Program-made: the position numbers and the translations under genes | The notes under the pieces: model-generated | The model's input: the letters and a program-made list of their open reading frames with translations, nothing else | Told to the model about the DNA's origin: nothing | Database searches by the model: none | Part shown: piece by piece, positions 52,815 through 62,380 of the stretch | Layout: the number at the start of each line of letters is the position of its first letter | How positions within the stretch are numbered: the first letter of the stretch is position 1 | NCBI RefSeq assembly: GCF_015277875.1 | Contig: NZ_CP063814.1 | Span: 3,348,001-3,412,000 of the forward strand | DNA from: Microbacterium luteum | GTDB lineage: Bacteria; Actinomycetota; Actinomycetes; Actinomycetales; Microbacteriaceae | Direction of reading: 5' to 3' | DNA: 64,000 nt

Positions 52815-54329
52815 ATGCTCAACCCGGTGCTAACTCAAACAGGTCCAGTCCAAGGCCGTGAAGATGACGGGGTGCGCAGTTGGCTCGGGATCCCCTACGC
52901 CGCGCCGCCCTGGGGCCGGCACCGATTCGCACCGCCCCAGGCCCCTACTCCATGGAGCTCTGTTCGCGATGCCTCCTCGTACGGGCCCCCGGCGCCCCAG
53001 GGCCTGCAATTCCCTGGCTTGGAGATCCCGCCGTCAACCGATCCGGCACCTGACTGTCTGACCCTCAACATCTGGGCCCCGAGTGCAGCTCCAGAGGCAT
53101 TGCCGGTCATGGTGTGGTTCCACGGCGGAGCCTACCTCGCCGGGGCAGGTTCAGAACGGGCGTACAACGGGACCGCACTGGTCCGCGAGGGCGTCCTGGT
53201 TGTCACCGTGAACTACCGGATGGGTGTGGACGGCTTCGGACAGATCGACGGCGCCGTTTCCAACCGCGGGATCCTCGACCAGATCGCGGCACTGGAATGG
53301 GTGCGGGACAACATTGCCGGCTTCGGAGGTGACCCGCAAAAGGTCACAATCTTCGGAGAATCCGCAGGCGCCGGATGTGTCCTGGCCCTGCTAACCATGC
53401 CACGCGCCCGCAATCTGTTCCATCGGGCCATCGCCCAGAGTATTCCTCGGATGTTCTTCTCCCCACCACTCGCGCACTCGGTCACCCAGGCCGTCGCCGC
53501 CGCAGCCGGCATCGAAGGAACAGCAGATGCACGCACCCTTGCGACGTTGACTCCTCAGACGCTGGCCGACGCAACGCGGCTGGTCATCAGCACCATGGGA
53601 AACCGCGCCGACGAATGGGGTACCCTCGCCTACACTTCCTCGTCGTCTGGGCCGATCTTTGGGCCGATCGTGGACGGAGACACGATGCCGGAGGACCCAT
53701 GGACGGCGCTTCGAAATGGCGCCGCCCGCGAAATACCCATAATCACCGGCCATACCCGCGACGAATACCGTCTTTTCACCGCCCAACAAAAGCGGTTTAG
53801 CATCACCACGGAAGAAGCGGACACCGCCCTGCACATCTTCGCACCCAACGGAGACGCCGACGGCTACCGCGCCATTATGCCGCAAGCAGAACCCGGGGAG
53901 CTCTACGAAAAGGTCAATACCGACTACCTGTTCCTCGCCCCTACACTGCAGGCTGCCATGGCCGCCGCCGACGCCGGGGGACACGTGTTCGTCTACGAGC
54001 TGTGCATCGACCCGGTAGGGGGCATGGGCTCCCCGCACGCCATTGACTTGCCCTTGACCTTCAACACCCTGGACACCGGAATGGGAGCGCTGATCCCGGA
54101 GCCAACTGACTCAGTGATCGAATCCGGCATCCGGATGCGCAGCGCATGGACCCGCTTCGCCGCAACCGGAAACCCGGGATGGCCGCAGTGGGGCCCAGAC
54201 CAGTCGGTACAGATATGGGGCGGCGAGAACCCTGTGGTGCGCTACCCCGAATCGGAACGGCTTGAACTGTCCCTGACGGATAGTTGCGGCGCCCTCGAGC
54301 TATTGCAACATCAAGAGCTGGGCCGGTGA
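52815..54329 (+). CDS. Type B carboxylesterase (para-nitrobenzyl-esterase-like)
   Basis: A full 504-residue carboxylesterase with FGESAGAGCV (nucleophile Ser), the oxyanion hole VWFHGGAYLAG, a Glu/Asp acid around GHTRDEYRLF and GSPHAIDLPLTF with the catalytic His. No signal peptide is seen. It hydrolyses carboxylic esters in the cytoplasm. GAAAGG precedes the ATG. The 120 bases upstream are unusually AT-rich for this window, which together with flanking IS scraps suggests a recent arrival from another host. Confidence 0.92.
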   Translation: MLNPVLTQTGPVQGREDDGVRSWLGIPYAAPPWGRHRFAPPQAPTPWSSVRDASSYGPPAPQGLQFPGLEIPPSTDPAPDCLTLNIWAPSAAPEALPVMVWFHGGAYLAGAGSERAYNGTALVREGVLVVTVNYRMGVDGFGQIDGAVSNRGILDQIAALEWVRDNIAGFGGDPQKVTIFGESAGAGCVLALLTMPRARNLFHRAIAQSIPRMFFSPPLAHSVTQAVAAAAGIEGTADARTLATLTPQTLADATRLVISTMGNRADEWGTLAYTSSSSGPIFGPIVDGDTMPEDPWTALRNGAAREIPIITGHTRDEYRLFTAQQKRFSITTEEADTALHIFAPNGDADGYRAIMPQAEPGELYEKVNTDYLFLAPTLQAAMAAADAGGHVFVYELCIDPVGGMGSPHAIDLPLTFNTLDTGMGALIPEPTDSVIESGIRMRSAWTRFAATGNPGWPQWGPDQSVQIWGGENPVVRYPESERLELSLTDSCGALELLQHQELGR

Positions 54330-54420
54330 ACGCCCAACCAGGACGCCGCCACCGCTTTCATCCTTACCCGGCCCCGTGATTCACACGATCGAACGCTGCG
54401 CAGGAATTCTTCCTCGTTCG

Positions 54421-54996
54421 CTAGGGCGTGTCTCCTAAAGCTGTCAGCCAGATGATGATTGCCCGGAGAACTGCTCCGCCGCGGTAAGTCAGGGCGAGCT
54501 TGTCATAGCGGGTCGCCAGGGCCCGCCATTGCTTGAAGATGTTGAAGTTTCGTTCGACGACATTTCGGCCCTTGTAGTCCTCTTTGTCGAAGGCAGGCGG
54601 CCTGCCACCGGTGGAACCTCGTCGCTTTCGGTGGCCAATCTGGTCGGACGGTTGCGGGATGACTGCGGTAATACCGCGGTCGCGGAGGTGGGTTCGGATC
54701 GCTCTCGAGGAGTAGGCCTTGTCACCGCGGACGCGGTCCGGGCGGGTTCTGGGTCTGCCCTGACCCGCCCGGTTGATCTTCAGCTGGTTCATGAGGTGGG
54801 CGAACATCGGCGCGTCCCCGCCCTGGCCCGGAGCGACTAGCAGAACCAAGGGCCTGCCTTTGCCATCAACCAAGGCGTGAATCTTGGTGCTCAATCCGCC
54901 CCGGGACCGTCCAACCGCATGATCGTCCGGCTCAGCAAACAGATTCATGTAATTCGAACCGGCCCCCTGTGGTGCGCGGCAGGTTGGTGCCGTGCT
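54421..54996 (-). pseudogene. 5'-truncated IS5-family (IS427-type) transposase
   Basis: The C-terminal 190 or so codons remain: FAEPDDHAVGRSRGGLSTKI, LLVAPGQGGDAPMFAHLMNQ, RVRGDKAYSSRAIRTHLRDR and RNVVERNFNIFKQWRALATR (Glu motif). The terminal repeat GGCGTGTCTCCTAAAGC follows the stop at about 54425. The N-terminal part is replaced by an IS630 transposase at about 54996. Confidence 0.82.
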
Positions 54997-54999
54997 GGT

Positions 55000-55606
55000 G
55001 GGAGCTGGTAGGGCTTCTCGTCCATACATACGACTGGCACCTGCGGGTCGTAGGGACGGTGGTAGACCTCCAGCACGTCTTCCATCCGAGCGACGAACTC
55101 GCCGTTCGCGTGCGGCGGGATCGTCCAGCACTTCTTCAGATGAGGACGAAGCCCCCCTTTTTCAGGGTCCGACCGATCGTGGAGTGATCCAGCGGCGGGA
55201 GCCCGTCGGTGAGCAGCACATGTTTCTCCAGCAACCGTAGCGACCACCGGTCGAACCCTGCCGGTGGTTTCGTGCACGCCAGCGCGATCACTCGCGCCTC
55301 GACGTCTCCGGTGACCTTCGCCGGCACCGGCGGCGTGGCCCGCTTGCGGCGGCCGATCACGTCATCCACGTTCCCGTGAGACTCGGTGAACCGCTTCGCG
55401 ACCAGATACACTGTGCCCTCCGACGCCCCGACTCGCTCGGCTACCACCCGTCGATCCGACACCGGCCCAGCGGACTCGTCCAACTCCAGCAGAATCCTGG
55501 CCCTCATGATCGTCCGCGCAGGATTCGAGCCCCGCGAAATCACCCGGGTCAGCTTCACCCGATCAGCAACCGTCAATGTGACGACATGTTCCTTCGGCCT
55601 CGGCAT
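55000..55606 (-). pseudogene. 3'-truncated, frameshifted IS630-family transposase
   Basis: The first 156 codons are intact in frame: [48 protein letters not shown]. The rest continues in another frame from about 55140: [50 protein letters not shown]. It stops at the MDEKPYQ motif holding the first catalytic Asp, where the IS5 fragment takes over. Confidence 0.82.
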
Positions 55607-55779
55607 GACAGTCTCTCCTCCCGATCAAGTATCAATCGAGACAAGCCAACCAGCAATACCCGTTACATTAGACGCGACACGCTACTAGCGACGCCCTCAT
55701 TGGCTGATCGTGAAGTGATCCACAACCGGCCTGGCGAAGAGAAGACACGCTCCCTGGGTTAGGTGGGTCCGGACGCGGA

Positions 55780-56541
55780 CTACGCCAGGGATCCGCCGTC
55801 GACCGGCAGGTTCACGCCCGTGATGAATGCTGACTCTGGGCCCGCGAGGAACAGGGCGGCGTAGGCGACATCGGATGCCTCGGTGAGACGGCCAAGTGGC
55901 ACATTGGCGGTCGCTGCGGCGGTGGCGGCCTCGATGTCGGCCCCCTCTCCGAGGAACTGCCCCCACATCTGCGTGTTGGCGGCGAGCGGGCACACGGAGT
56001 TCACGCGAATGTTGAAAGGCGCGAGTTCTCGGGACAGGGAGCGCGTCAGCATCACCGCAGCCCCCTTGGACGACTGATAGCCGGCGAGGTCGGCGCGCGC
56101 CTTCAGGCCGGACAGCGAGGCGGTGATCACGATGGAGCCCCCGCCGCGCTCCACGAGCGCCGCCTTGGCCGAGCGGGCGGCGAGCCACGGACCGCGAGCA
56201 TTAATCGCCATCAGCCGGTCGAACTGCTCCACGGTGGTGTCGGTGATCGACGTGAACGTCTGCGGGATGCCGGCGTTGGCCCAAACGATGTCCAGTCCGC
56301 CGAACCGGTCAATGGCTGCGGCGACCGCCGCGTCGTTGTCGGCCTCGCTGGAGGCGTCGGCCACGATGTAGTCAGCCGAGCCGCCGTCGTTGCGGATCGA
56401 TTCGACTGCTGCGACCAACGCGGGTTCATTGACGTCGGTGAGGAGCACGTTGGCGCCCTCAGCTGCGAACAGTTGCGCGCCAGCAAGCCCCATGCCGTTG
56501 CCGGCACCGGTGATGAGGGCGGTTTTGGAAGTCAATCTCAC
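55780..56541 (-). CDS. Short-chain dehydrogenase/reductase
   Basis: A complete 253-residue classical SDR. The cofactor site is ALITGAGNGMGLAGAQ, the NAG motif is IVWANAGIPQ, the catalytic Ser is in VITASLSG and YxxxK is GYQSSKGAAVML. It ends VNLPVDGGSLA. An Asp at the end of beta-2 (LLTDVNEP) suggests NAD(H). It sits 39 bases after the aldehyde dehydrogenase fragment on the same strand, as in alcohol-to-acid oxidation operons. The substrate is unknown. Confidence 0.92.
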   Translation of the reverse strand: MRLTSKTALITGAGNGMGLAGAQLFAAEGANVLLTDVNEPALVAAVESIRNDGGSADYIVADASSEADNDAAVAAAIDRFGGLDIVWANAGIPQTFTSITDTTVEQFDRLMAINARGPWLAARSAKAALVERGGGSIVITASLSGLKARADLAGYQSSKGAAVMLTRSLSRELAPFNIRVNSVCPLAANTQMWGQFLGEGADIEAATAAATANVPLGRLTEASDVAYAALFLAGPESAFITGVNLPVDGGSLA

Positions 56542-56580
56542 GGGAGGTCTCCTGTTGGGAAGGGGTGGATGCGTCGGCGT

Positions 56581-57340
56581 TCAGAGCCGAACAGTGATTG
56601 TCTTGGTCTGCGTGTAGTGCTTGAGGGCCTCGAAGCCCTTCTCACGGCCGACGCCGCTGGATTTGAACCCGCCGAAGGGCGTCTCCACGCCGCCGGCGAA
56701 GTACTCGTTGACGTAGACCTGACCGGCGTCGATGCGACGTGCAACGGCGTGGGCGCGGGACACGTCCCGCGTCCAGATCCCGGCGGCCAAGCCGTAGGGA
56801 GTGTCGTTCGCGATGTCCACCGCCTCCTCGTCGCTGGAGAAGCGGATGACCGAGAGAACGGGTCCGAAGATCTCCTCGCGGGCTATGCGCATGCTGTTCG
56901 ACACGTCCGTGAAGATCGTGGGGGCCACGAACAGGCCTCGGCCGCCGTCCCCCATGTCGAGGGTTCTGCCGCCCGCCGCGATGGTCGCGCCCTCGGCCTG
57001 TCCGAGGGCGAGATACTCGGAGACACGATCGAACTGGGCACGGTTGGCAATGGACCCCATGTCGAGATCCTGGATGCCAGGGCCGACGCGTGCAACGCGG
57101 GCGCGCTCGGTGAGCAGATCGATGAGACGATCGTGGACGTCGGCGTGCACGAGCAGGCGCGTCCCGGCGGAGCAGACCTGCCCTGACTTGAAGGTAAACC
57201 CCGCATAGGCGCTGGCCGCTGCCGCTTCGAGGTCAGCGTCTGCGAAAACGATGTTCGGAGACTTGCCACCGAGCTCGAGTGTAAGCGGAATGATCCGCTC
57301 CGCCGCGCGCGCCATGATCGCCCGGCCGGTGGCGACCGGG
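56581..57340 (-). pseudogene. 5'-truncated aldehyde dehydrogenase
   Basis: About 250 codons remain: [40 protein letters not shown] (Glu), KSGQVCSAGTRLL (Cys) and a complete end (QTKTITVRL). The first 240 or so residues, holding most of the NAD site, are missing. The family sequence breaks at about 57340 just before VATGRA. A GTG/ATG start inside remains, but the product would lack the cofactor domain. Confidence 0.85.
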
Positions 57341-57752
57341 TGGCAGTTGGCGTCGTCACGAACTCAGTATGCGCCGGGCGCGTGTAGAACGCCGCCGCCC
57401 CGCGCGTCGATGCGCCGAGCGGCGGATTTGAGGCGAGCTCCTTCCGCATACCCAGGCTTCGGGTCGGCACCAGCGTAGCGCAAGACGAATTGAAGGAAGG
57501 GCGGTCCCTCAGCGGCAACAATGCTGGGCTTCGTGGTACGTAGTTTCGCGCGGAGGGCTGGGCTGCGGAGTGCGCGACCGATCGTCATTCAGGCGGGTCG
57601 GTCCTCGCTCGTGAGCAGATCGCGCCACATAGCCGCGATCTGCACGTGGGACGCCATCCTGTCGCGTCTTGTTACTAGTGCATCTGCTGTGGTTCGATGA
57701 GCGTGAACAGGCTCGGGGGCGCGGGGCCGCAGCTGTCTTGTTGGGGGGCGCA
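57341..57752. other. Intergenic region with an unassigned open stretch
   Basis: About 400 bases between the broken ALDH and the lipoprotein gene. A 74-codon frame on the minus strand (57364-57588) contains AEGPPFLQFVLRYAGADPKP but matches nothing I know and has no ribosome site. Nothing else is supported. Confidence 0.35.
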
Positions 57753-59462
57753 ATGCGCAGATCATTGACGGCGACTGCGATTGCAGCACTGGTCGTGTCT
57801 GCCCTCGTCGCCTGTACGCCGCAGCCACCAGATCGGGCGACGACCACGGTCGGCGCTGACGGCTTCGAGCTGGCGCTGGACGGTGTGACCGCGACCGGGA
57901 CTGGCGGTGTGGCACCTGAGGGCACCCAGGTCACCCTCGAGCTTGTGGGCCAGGCGACAGGCGGAGGCCTGGCAGCGACAGTGACAGAGCTTGGCAAGTC
58001 CATTTCGCTCACCCTCGGCGATGGATTGCAGCCGGCAAAACCCGTCGACCTGCGGTTCGAGATTCACGAGCCTGCTATCTCCGGTGAGGAGTGGTCGTCG
58101 GATCAGACGCTGCTCATCCTGACGGAGTCGGAGGATGGCACAGTAGGGCTCCTCGAGACGGCCCGTGACGGCGATGTCCTCGCCGCCACCACGGACCACC
58201 TGTCGTTGTTCCAGCCCATTCAGATGGATTTCGGCAAGGCCCTCAGCCAGGCTCGCGACTTCGTGATGCAGTCGCTTGGAATCGAGATGCCAGCCCCAGA
58301 CTGCGTGGGAGAGACCGTCACCATCGCCTCGACATTCGAATACCGCATCGACGACCGCGGCTGGGTCCACCCGTGCATCTCATTGGACGGGGACACCATC
58401 ACCGTCAACCTCTATGCAGCCAGCGTGATGCCCTACCGCGTGGTATCCACGCCACAGGTCACCGGGACGACGGTCGCAAGCCCGGACGGCCAGGGCATTC
58501 TGACCGAGTTGGTCAACAGGTGGATCCCGACTCCGTCCGGCGGAGTTGCGATGGGCGGCGGAGCATCCGCCCAGTTCTCGTTCAGCAGCTCAGACCCGCC
58601 CCAGTATTTCGAAGCCCGTCAGGACGCGGGCATGGTCATCGGGGCTGTGCTGCTGAACCTCATCGGGATTATCATCAACCCGCTGGGCGGCGGCGCGGCG
58701 TTCATGGAGAAGGTGGGTCAGCTCGACTGCCTGTCCGGCGTCGTAAGCGTCGCGGCAGCGGACACGTTCAATGCGTCAACGGCTGCGGAGTTCCTTCGCA
58801 TCACGCTCGCGTGCGTGGGCACAGCGGCTGCCGCGGCGTCCTACCCCATCCGGCTGGCCCTAGGACTTATCGGCGCGATTCCCGCCCTATTCGCGGGCTC
58901 TTTCATAGGACTCTTCAACGAGATAACAGGGCAGGGGACTGTACGCGTTGATGTGATCCGCAACGTCATCCCGTGGGTAATCACTGCGGACGGAATCGGC
59001 CCGCTCAAGGTGGGAAGCACGACGTGGGACGACGTGTCCTCTCTCCCGGGATTCACCGGGGACACCGGCCGCTGGGAGAGCGGCTGCGCAGCTGGCGGTT
59101 GGTTCGGCGAGGGCACCATCTACGACGGGATGAGCGTGCTGACGCACGACATGAACCTTCCCAGCCCGGGAAGCAGCGACTTGAACTCAATCTCCCTGGG
59201 TTCCTACTATCGGACGGGCATCGCCGCGACTGTGCCAGCGGCAACTCTCGAGGGGATCAAGCTGGGATCCTCACAGGCTGACGTCGAGGGCGCCTACCCC
59301 GCCGTCTTGCCCCGCGCTCACAGACTGGACATGGGCCTCCTGCTCTACGAAGTGGAGAACGGCGCGGGCCGGGGCATGTCCATCGGGGTGAGAGACGGCG
59401 TCGTCATAAACATCACCGTGGGTGACGTACCTACAATCTATGCCCCGGAAGGCTGCGCTTGA
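57753..59462 (+). CDS. Large exported lipoprotein of unknown function
   Basis: A 569-residue protein starting at the ATG at 57753. The signal peptide ends in a lipobox (LVVSALVACTPQ). Beta-rich domains follow, including a section that resembles surface-exposed propeptide-like repeats (DLRFEIHEPAISGEEWSSDQ, LESA..., DHLSLFQPIQMDFG). Two hydrophobic segments near the middle (GMVIGAVLLNLIGIIINPLG, AAAASYPIRLALGLIGAIPA) may re-enter the membrane. Cys pairs in the second half may form disulfides. No family is recognised. It is not in an operon. Confidence 0.72.
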   Translation: MRRSLTATAIAALVVSALVACTPQPPDRATTTVGADGFELALDGVTATGTGGVAPEGTQVTLELVGQATGGGLAATVTELGKSISLTLGDGLQPAKPVDLRFEIHEPAISGEEWSSDQTLLILTESEDGTVGLLETARDGDVLAATTDHLSLFQPIQMDFGKALSQARDFVMQSLGIEMPAPDCVGETVTIASTFEYRIDDRGWVHPCISLDGDTITVNLYAASVMPYRVVSTPQVTGTTVASPDGQGILTELVNRWIPTPSGGVAMGGGASAQFSFSSSDPPQYFEARQDAGMVIGAVLLNLIGIIINPLGGGAAFMEKVGQLDCLSGVVSVAAADTFNASTAAEFLRITLACVGTAAAAASYPIRLALGLIGAIPALFAGSFIGLFNEITGQGTVRVDVIRNVIPWVITADGIGPLKVGSTTWDDVSSLPGFTGDTGRWESGCAAGGWFGEGTIYDGMSVLTHDMNLPSPGSSDLNSISLGSYYRTGIAATVPAATLEGIKLGSSQADVEGAYPAVLPRAHRLDMGLLLYEVENGAGRGMSIGVRDGVVINITVGDVPTIYAPEGCA

Positions 59463-59508
59463 CTGACGCCGACACCTCGGGGCGTTACTGACTAAGGGCG
59501 AGATCCGC

Positions 59509-59700
59509 TCAGACGTGCAGCTTGAGCAGCGAACTGTCTACCTCATCGCGCTTCGCGCCCGCAGGATCGAGAATGTTGGTGACCGACATCGCAGTGGCGT
59601 CGAGCTCCAGGCCCGCGGTGTAGAGGTCGGTGGGGCGTTGCGGAGCGCAGCATCGTTGTCGTCCTCCCAGCGGTGCGGGTAAGGTCCGGGCTGGATGTCC
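59509..59700 (-). pseudogene. Possible decayed gene end, unidentified
   Basis: Two frames together read like one C-terminus: DIQPGPYPHRWEDDNDAALR in one and DLYTAGLELDATAMSVTNIL, DPAGAKRDEVDSSLLKLHV in the other. The shift lies near 59640. No family is recognised. This is a weak call. Confidence 0.3.
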
Positions 59701-59765
59701 TTGCAGTGGCCGCCGCCGCCGCCGCCGCTGCCTGCGCACCTTCCAGCAAGCGACAGGGCCTCCCT

Positions 59766-59956
59766 GGGGGCGCTTTTGAGGGAGGCGCCGGTGCGCAAGG
59801 GATGACGCAGCGTGAGCTGGAAGCCGCCAGTGGTGTCCCGCAGGGGAAGATCAGCCGGATCGAACGGGGCAGTCCTACCCGGCGCTGCTCACAATCACTC
59901 AGGTCGCTGCTGCGCTCGGGCTGGAGCTGACCTGGGACGTGCGCGCCGCGGGGTAG
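59766..59956 (+). pseudogene. Frameshifted XRE-type antitoxin-like HTH gene
   Basis: A Cro/C1 HTH can be read in pieces: LLREAPVRKG, then MTQRELEAASGVPQGKISRI and ERG, then in another frame YPALLTITQVAAALGLELTW and DVRAAG before a stop. This is the standard XRE domain followed by the LGLELTW-type end of HigA-like antitoxins, broken by two small indels (about 59801 and 59868). Confidence 0.7.
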
Positions 59957-60082
59957 CGATCGTCGAGGCTGGGTGCGCGCGCGAACTATGCGCCCGCCGC
60001 TCAGACCCGCGCGTACCCGCGGGATGCCTCCTCGTGCGTGACGCGCGTCGCGCTCAGGACGCACCGTGCACGTCGGTGATAT

Positions 60083-60106
60083 AAACGTTTCGAGCGCGAA
60101 AGGTTT
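60083..60106 (+). promoter_or_regulatory. Operator and promoter of the second TA-like pair
   Basis: AAACGTTTCG and CGAAAGGTTT form an inverted repeat (one mismatch) across AGCG. TATAAA (60080-60085) overlaps its left arm as a -10 element. It ends five bases before the ATG at 60112, so a ribosome site is blocked as well as the promoter. Confidence 0.65.
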
Positions 60107-60111
60107 TTGAC

Positions 60112-60777
60112 ATGGTCGATATTGCTGTCCGTGAAGCCGCGAAGCGGCTGGAGGTCAGTGACCAACGTGTCCGCGACATGCTCCGCTCCGGCGAGCTCAC
60201 CGGCCGGCAGCTGGCCGGCCATTGGATCGTTGACCTCGGATCCGTTCAGGAGCGAGCCCGACTCGGGTTCCCACACGGCCGGCCGTGGTCCGAGCGGACC
60301 GTCAAGTATGTCATCGCCGCACTCTCCTACGGCACCGGCGCGGACGCGAAGACGCAACGCAGGATCATGACGACCGAGACAGGCGAGCTGTGGCGGAAGA
60401 TCGCTCAAACGATAGAGATCCGCGGATTCTCGACCCGCAACATTGGTCTGGTCCGAAACCAGGTGTCCCTGACGGGGGAGAGCGCGATTGATGTCCTCGG
60501 TGAGCGTCTCGTCGGCGAGTCGTCGACGCTTCATGGTTACCTGACCGGCTGCACGTTGGAGGACCTCATCGACGACGCCGGTCTCGTCGACGACCTCAAT
60601 GGGAACGTCGCTATCTACACACCCAGCTCCGGCAGCAGTACGTGGGTTTCGACAGGGATTGCGCAGAGGGCGCTGGTCGCCGTCGACTGCGCGCGCGCCG
60701 CGCCGACCCGCGTGCACAGCGCCGGTGTTCGAGCTCTTGACCAGATGAGAGCGGAATGGCTGACGCGGAACACCTGA
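60112..60777 (+). CDS. HTH antitoxin-like partner of the nucleotidyltransferase
   Basis: A 221-residue protein. The first 45 residues form an excisionase-type HTH (VREAAKRLEVSDQRVRDMLR, SGELTGRQLAGHWIVD). The rest is unrecognised, with IEIRGFSTRNIGLVRNQVSL and STLHGYLTGCTLEDLIDDAG. It overlaps the nucleotidyltransferase gene by 22 bases and has a palindrome at its promoter. It resembles an autoregulatory antitoxin, but it is not an AbiEi-type protein. Confidence 0.7.
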   Translation: MVDIAVREAAKRLEVSDQRVRDMLRSGELTGRQLAGHWIVDLGSVQERARLGFPHGRPWSERTVKYVIAALSYGTGADAKTQRRIMTTETGELWRKIAQTIEIRGFSTRNIGLVRNQVSLTGESAIDVLGERLVGESSTLHGYLTGCTLEDLIDDAGLVDDLNGNVAIYTPSSGSSTWVSTGIAQRALVAVDCARAAPTRVHSAGVRALDQMRAEWLTRNT

Positions 60778-61604
60778 TCGTCGTCCCGGACAACATCCAC
60801 CCGTGGAACCTCGTATTCGAAGTCGCGGATGCCACCGACTCGAAAGCGTGGGTTCTCGTCGGCGGGCTGATGGTCCACGCGCATGCGATCCGTGCCGGTG
60901 TGAACCCACCGCGCCCGACGGGTGACATTGACCTCCTCATGAACATGGGCGTACATCAGATCAGCGCAGTCGCCGGGCCGTTGCAGCAGCTCGGCTTCCG
61001 CCCTCTCGAACCTGTCGGCGGTGGGCCCCTGCACCGGTTCGTTCGAGAGGACGACATCGTCGATGTGATGGTCGGTACGCAGGTGCGCGCACGGTGGGCG
61101 CAGCGTGAGGTGCTTCAGGTGCCCGGCGCCCGCCAGGCACTCGCACGCGTCGACTGGTATGCCCTGCAAGGGCAGACCCGTCACGTGCGCATCAGCGTGC
61201 CTGACGAGCTGGCGGCGCTCATCGCGAAAGCTGCAGCGTTCCAAGTCGACCAGCGTGACCCCGGGCGTCACCTGGAAGACCTTGGCGTCCTGCTCGCCTC
61301 CTCCGGCGGACGCCGGGTGCTTGACCTGGGAAGGCTCACCGCAGGTGACCGAAGGCATCTGCGTCGCGCGGTCACTGAGCTCTCAGACCCCGGTCATGAG
61401 GCATGGGCGGTCCTTGACCAGATCGACCGGGCGGTCGGTCAGCGCGCGCTGGCGGCAGTTCTCGATGCTGTCCACGGCGGCGGCGGCGCCGAAGCCGCCG
61501 GGGCCGCCGCCCAGGACGCCGCCGCCCAGGGCGACCCCGGGGAGCAGACCGAGGCAGACAGTGCGAGCGGGTCGAAACCGGTCACGCGCCCGCCGCGCAT
61601 GTGA
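60756..61604 (+). CDS. Nucleotidyltransferase toxin-like protein
   Basis: A 282-residue protein of the DNA-polymerase-beta-like nucleotidyltransferase fold. The active-site pair is VLVGGLMVHAHAI (Gly-Gly at 36-37) and PTGDIDLLMN (Asp57 and Asp59), as in AbiEii/MNT-type proteins. The middle contains VPDELAALIAKAAAFQVDQR, the usual third motif with Lys. The C-terminus is Ala/Gly-rich and acidic. It is coupled to the HTH protein upstream. It is probably a type IV-like TA or defence pair, distinct from the AbiE pair at 45 kb. Confidence 0.75.
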   Translation: MADAEHLIVVPDNIHPWNLVFEVADATDSKAWVLVGGLMVHAHAIRAGVNPPRPTGDIDLLMNMGVHQISAVAGPLQQLGFRPLEPVGGGPLHRFVREDDIVDVMVGTQVRARWAQREVLQVPGARQALARVDWYALQGQTRHVRISVPDELAALIAKAAAFQVDQRDPGRHLEDLGVLLASSGGRRVLDLGRLTAGDRRHLRRAVTELSDPGHEAWAVLDQIDRAVGQRALAAVLDAVHGGGGAEAAGAAAQDAAAQGDPGEQTEADSASGSKPVTRPPRM

Positions 61605-62080
61605 CGAGCACCCACGCCCTGGAGGCCGCCGCAACCTTCACGCTCGACGACGTCGAGCTGGTGGCCTCCTCGGGCAAGACGACGCGTCACCGCCTCAACC
61701 GGGGCGGGGACCGGGCCGCGAACTCCGCACTACACAAGATCGCGATCGCCCGGCTCGCCACCGACCCCGATACCCGCGCCTACGCGGCCCGCCTCACTGC
61801 CGCCGGTAAGACCAAGAAGGACATCCTCCGCTGCCTCAAACGAGCCATCGCCCGCCAGGTATTCCACCTCATCACCAACCCGCGACCCGCGGCCAACAGC
61901 AGCGACATCCGACCCGCACGCAAGCGGCTCGGACTAGCACTCACCGACGTCGCCGACGGCCTCCACTGCGCGACCAGCAAGACCTCGCTCATCGAACGCG
62001 GCACGACCCGAGACACCCGATTCCTCAACCACCACCGAGCCTGGCTCACCACACAGCAACACGCCCAAATCGCCGCTTGA
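61601..62080 (+). pseudogene. 3' remnant of an IS110-family transposase
   Basis: From about 61660 the frame reads ASSGKTTRHRLNRGGDRAAN, SALHKIAIARLATDPDTRAY, TKKDILRCLKRAIARQVFHL, which is the C-terminal Transposase_20 domain. It ends with an XRE-like extension (DIRPARKRLGLALTDVADGL, SKTSLIERG) found in some actinobacterial members. The DEDD domain is missing. The first codons overlap the end of the nucleotidyltransferase gene. Confidence 0.82.
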
Positions 62081-62380
62081 CAACTTGTGAATCTAGAGGC
62101 GGCTGGTCCGGGACTGGCTGGCAGGGTTGGCGTTGGTCGCTTCGCCGTGGTCGTGACTCATGACAAACCTGGCCCCTTCGGGGTGCCTTGCCTATGAACT
62201 GTCCGGTCGCGGCGAGTGACCGGCGCCTTCCCGGCCCACCTCGGTGGCTTGATCAGAAGCATGTCCGACCTCGCGGTCGTGGCTCATCACAGGTATGCCC
62301 CGAAGTGATCCCTTTCCGGGCCGGCGCCGGTCGTCAGCGACCGGAGTCATCGCCCATCTCAAGGAAAGGACCGGACCGCT
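62081..62380 (+). ncRNA. Candidate bridge RNA region of the IS110 element
   Basis: The 300 bases before the intact IS110 transposase hold no gene but several hairpins: GGCCCC-TTCG-GGGTGCC (62171-62187), CCGGTC/GACCGG (62203-62223) and CCGGTCG-TCAG-CGACCGG (62327-62344). IS110-group elements encode a guide (bridge) RNA in their left non-coding end. Structure and position fit; the guide loops have not been identified. Confidence 0.45.

Noticed and set aside
57364..57588. A 74-codon minus-strand gene
   Set aside because: No ribosome site, no homologous motif and a position next to a truncated gene; kept only as an unassigned stretch.
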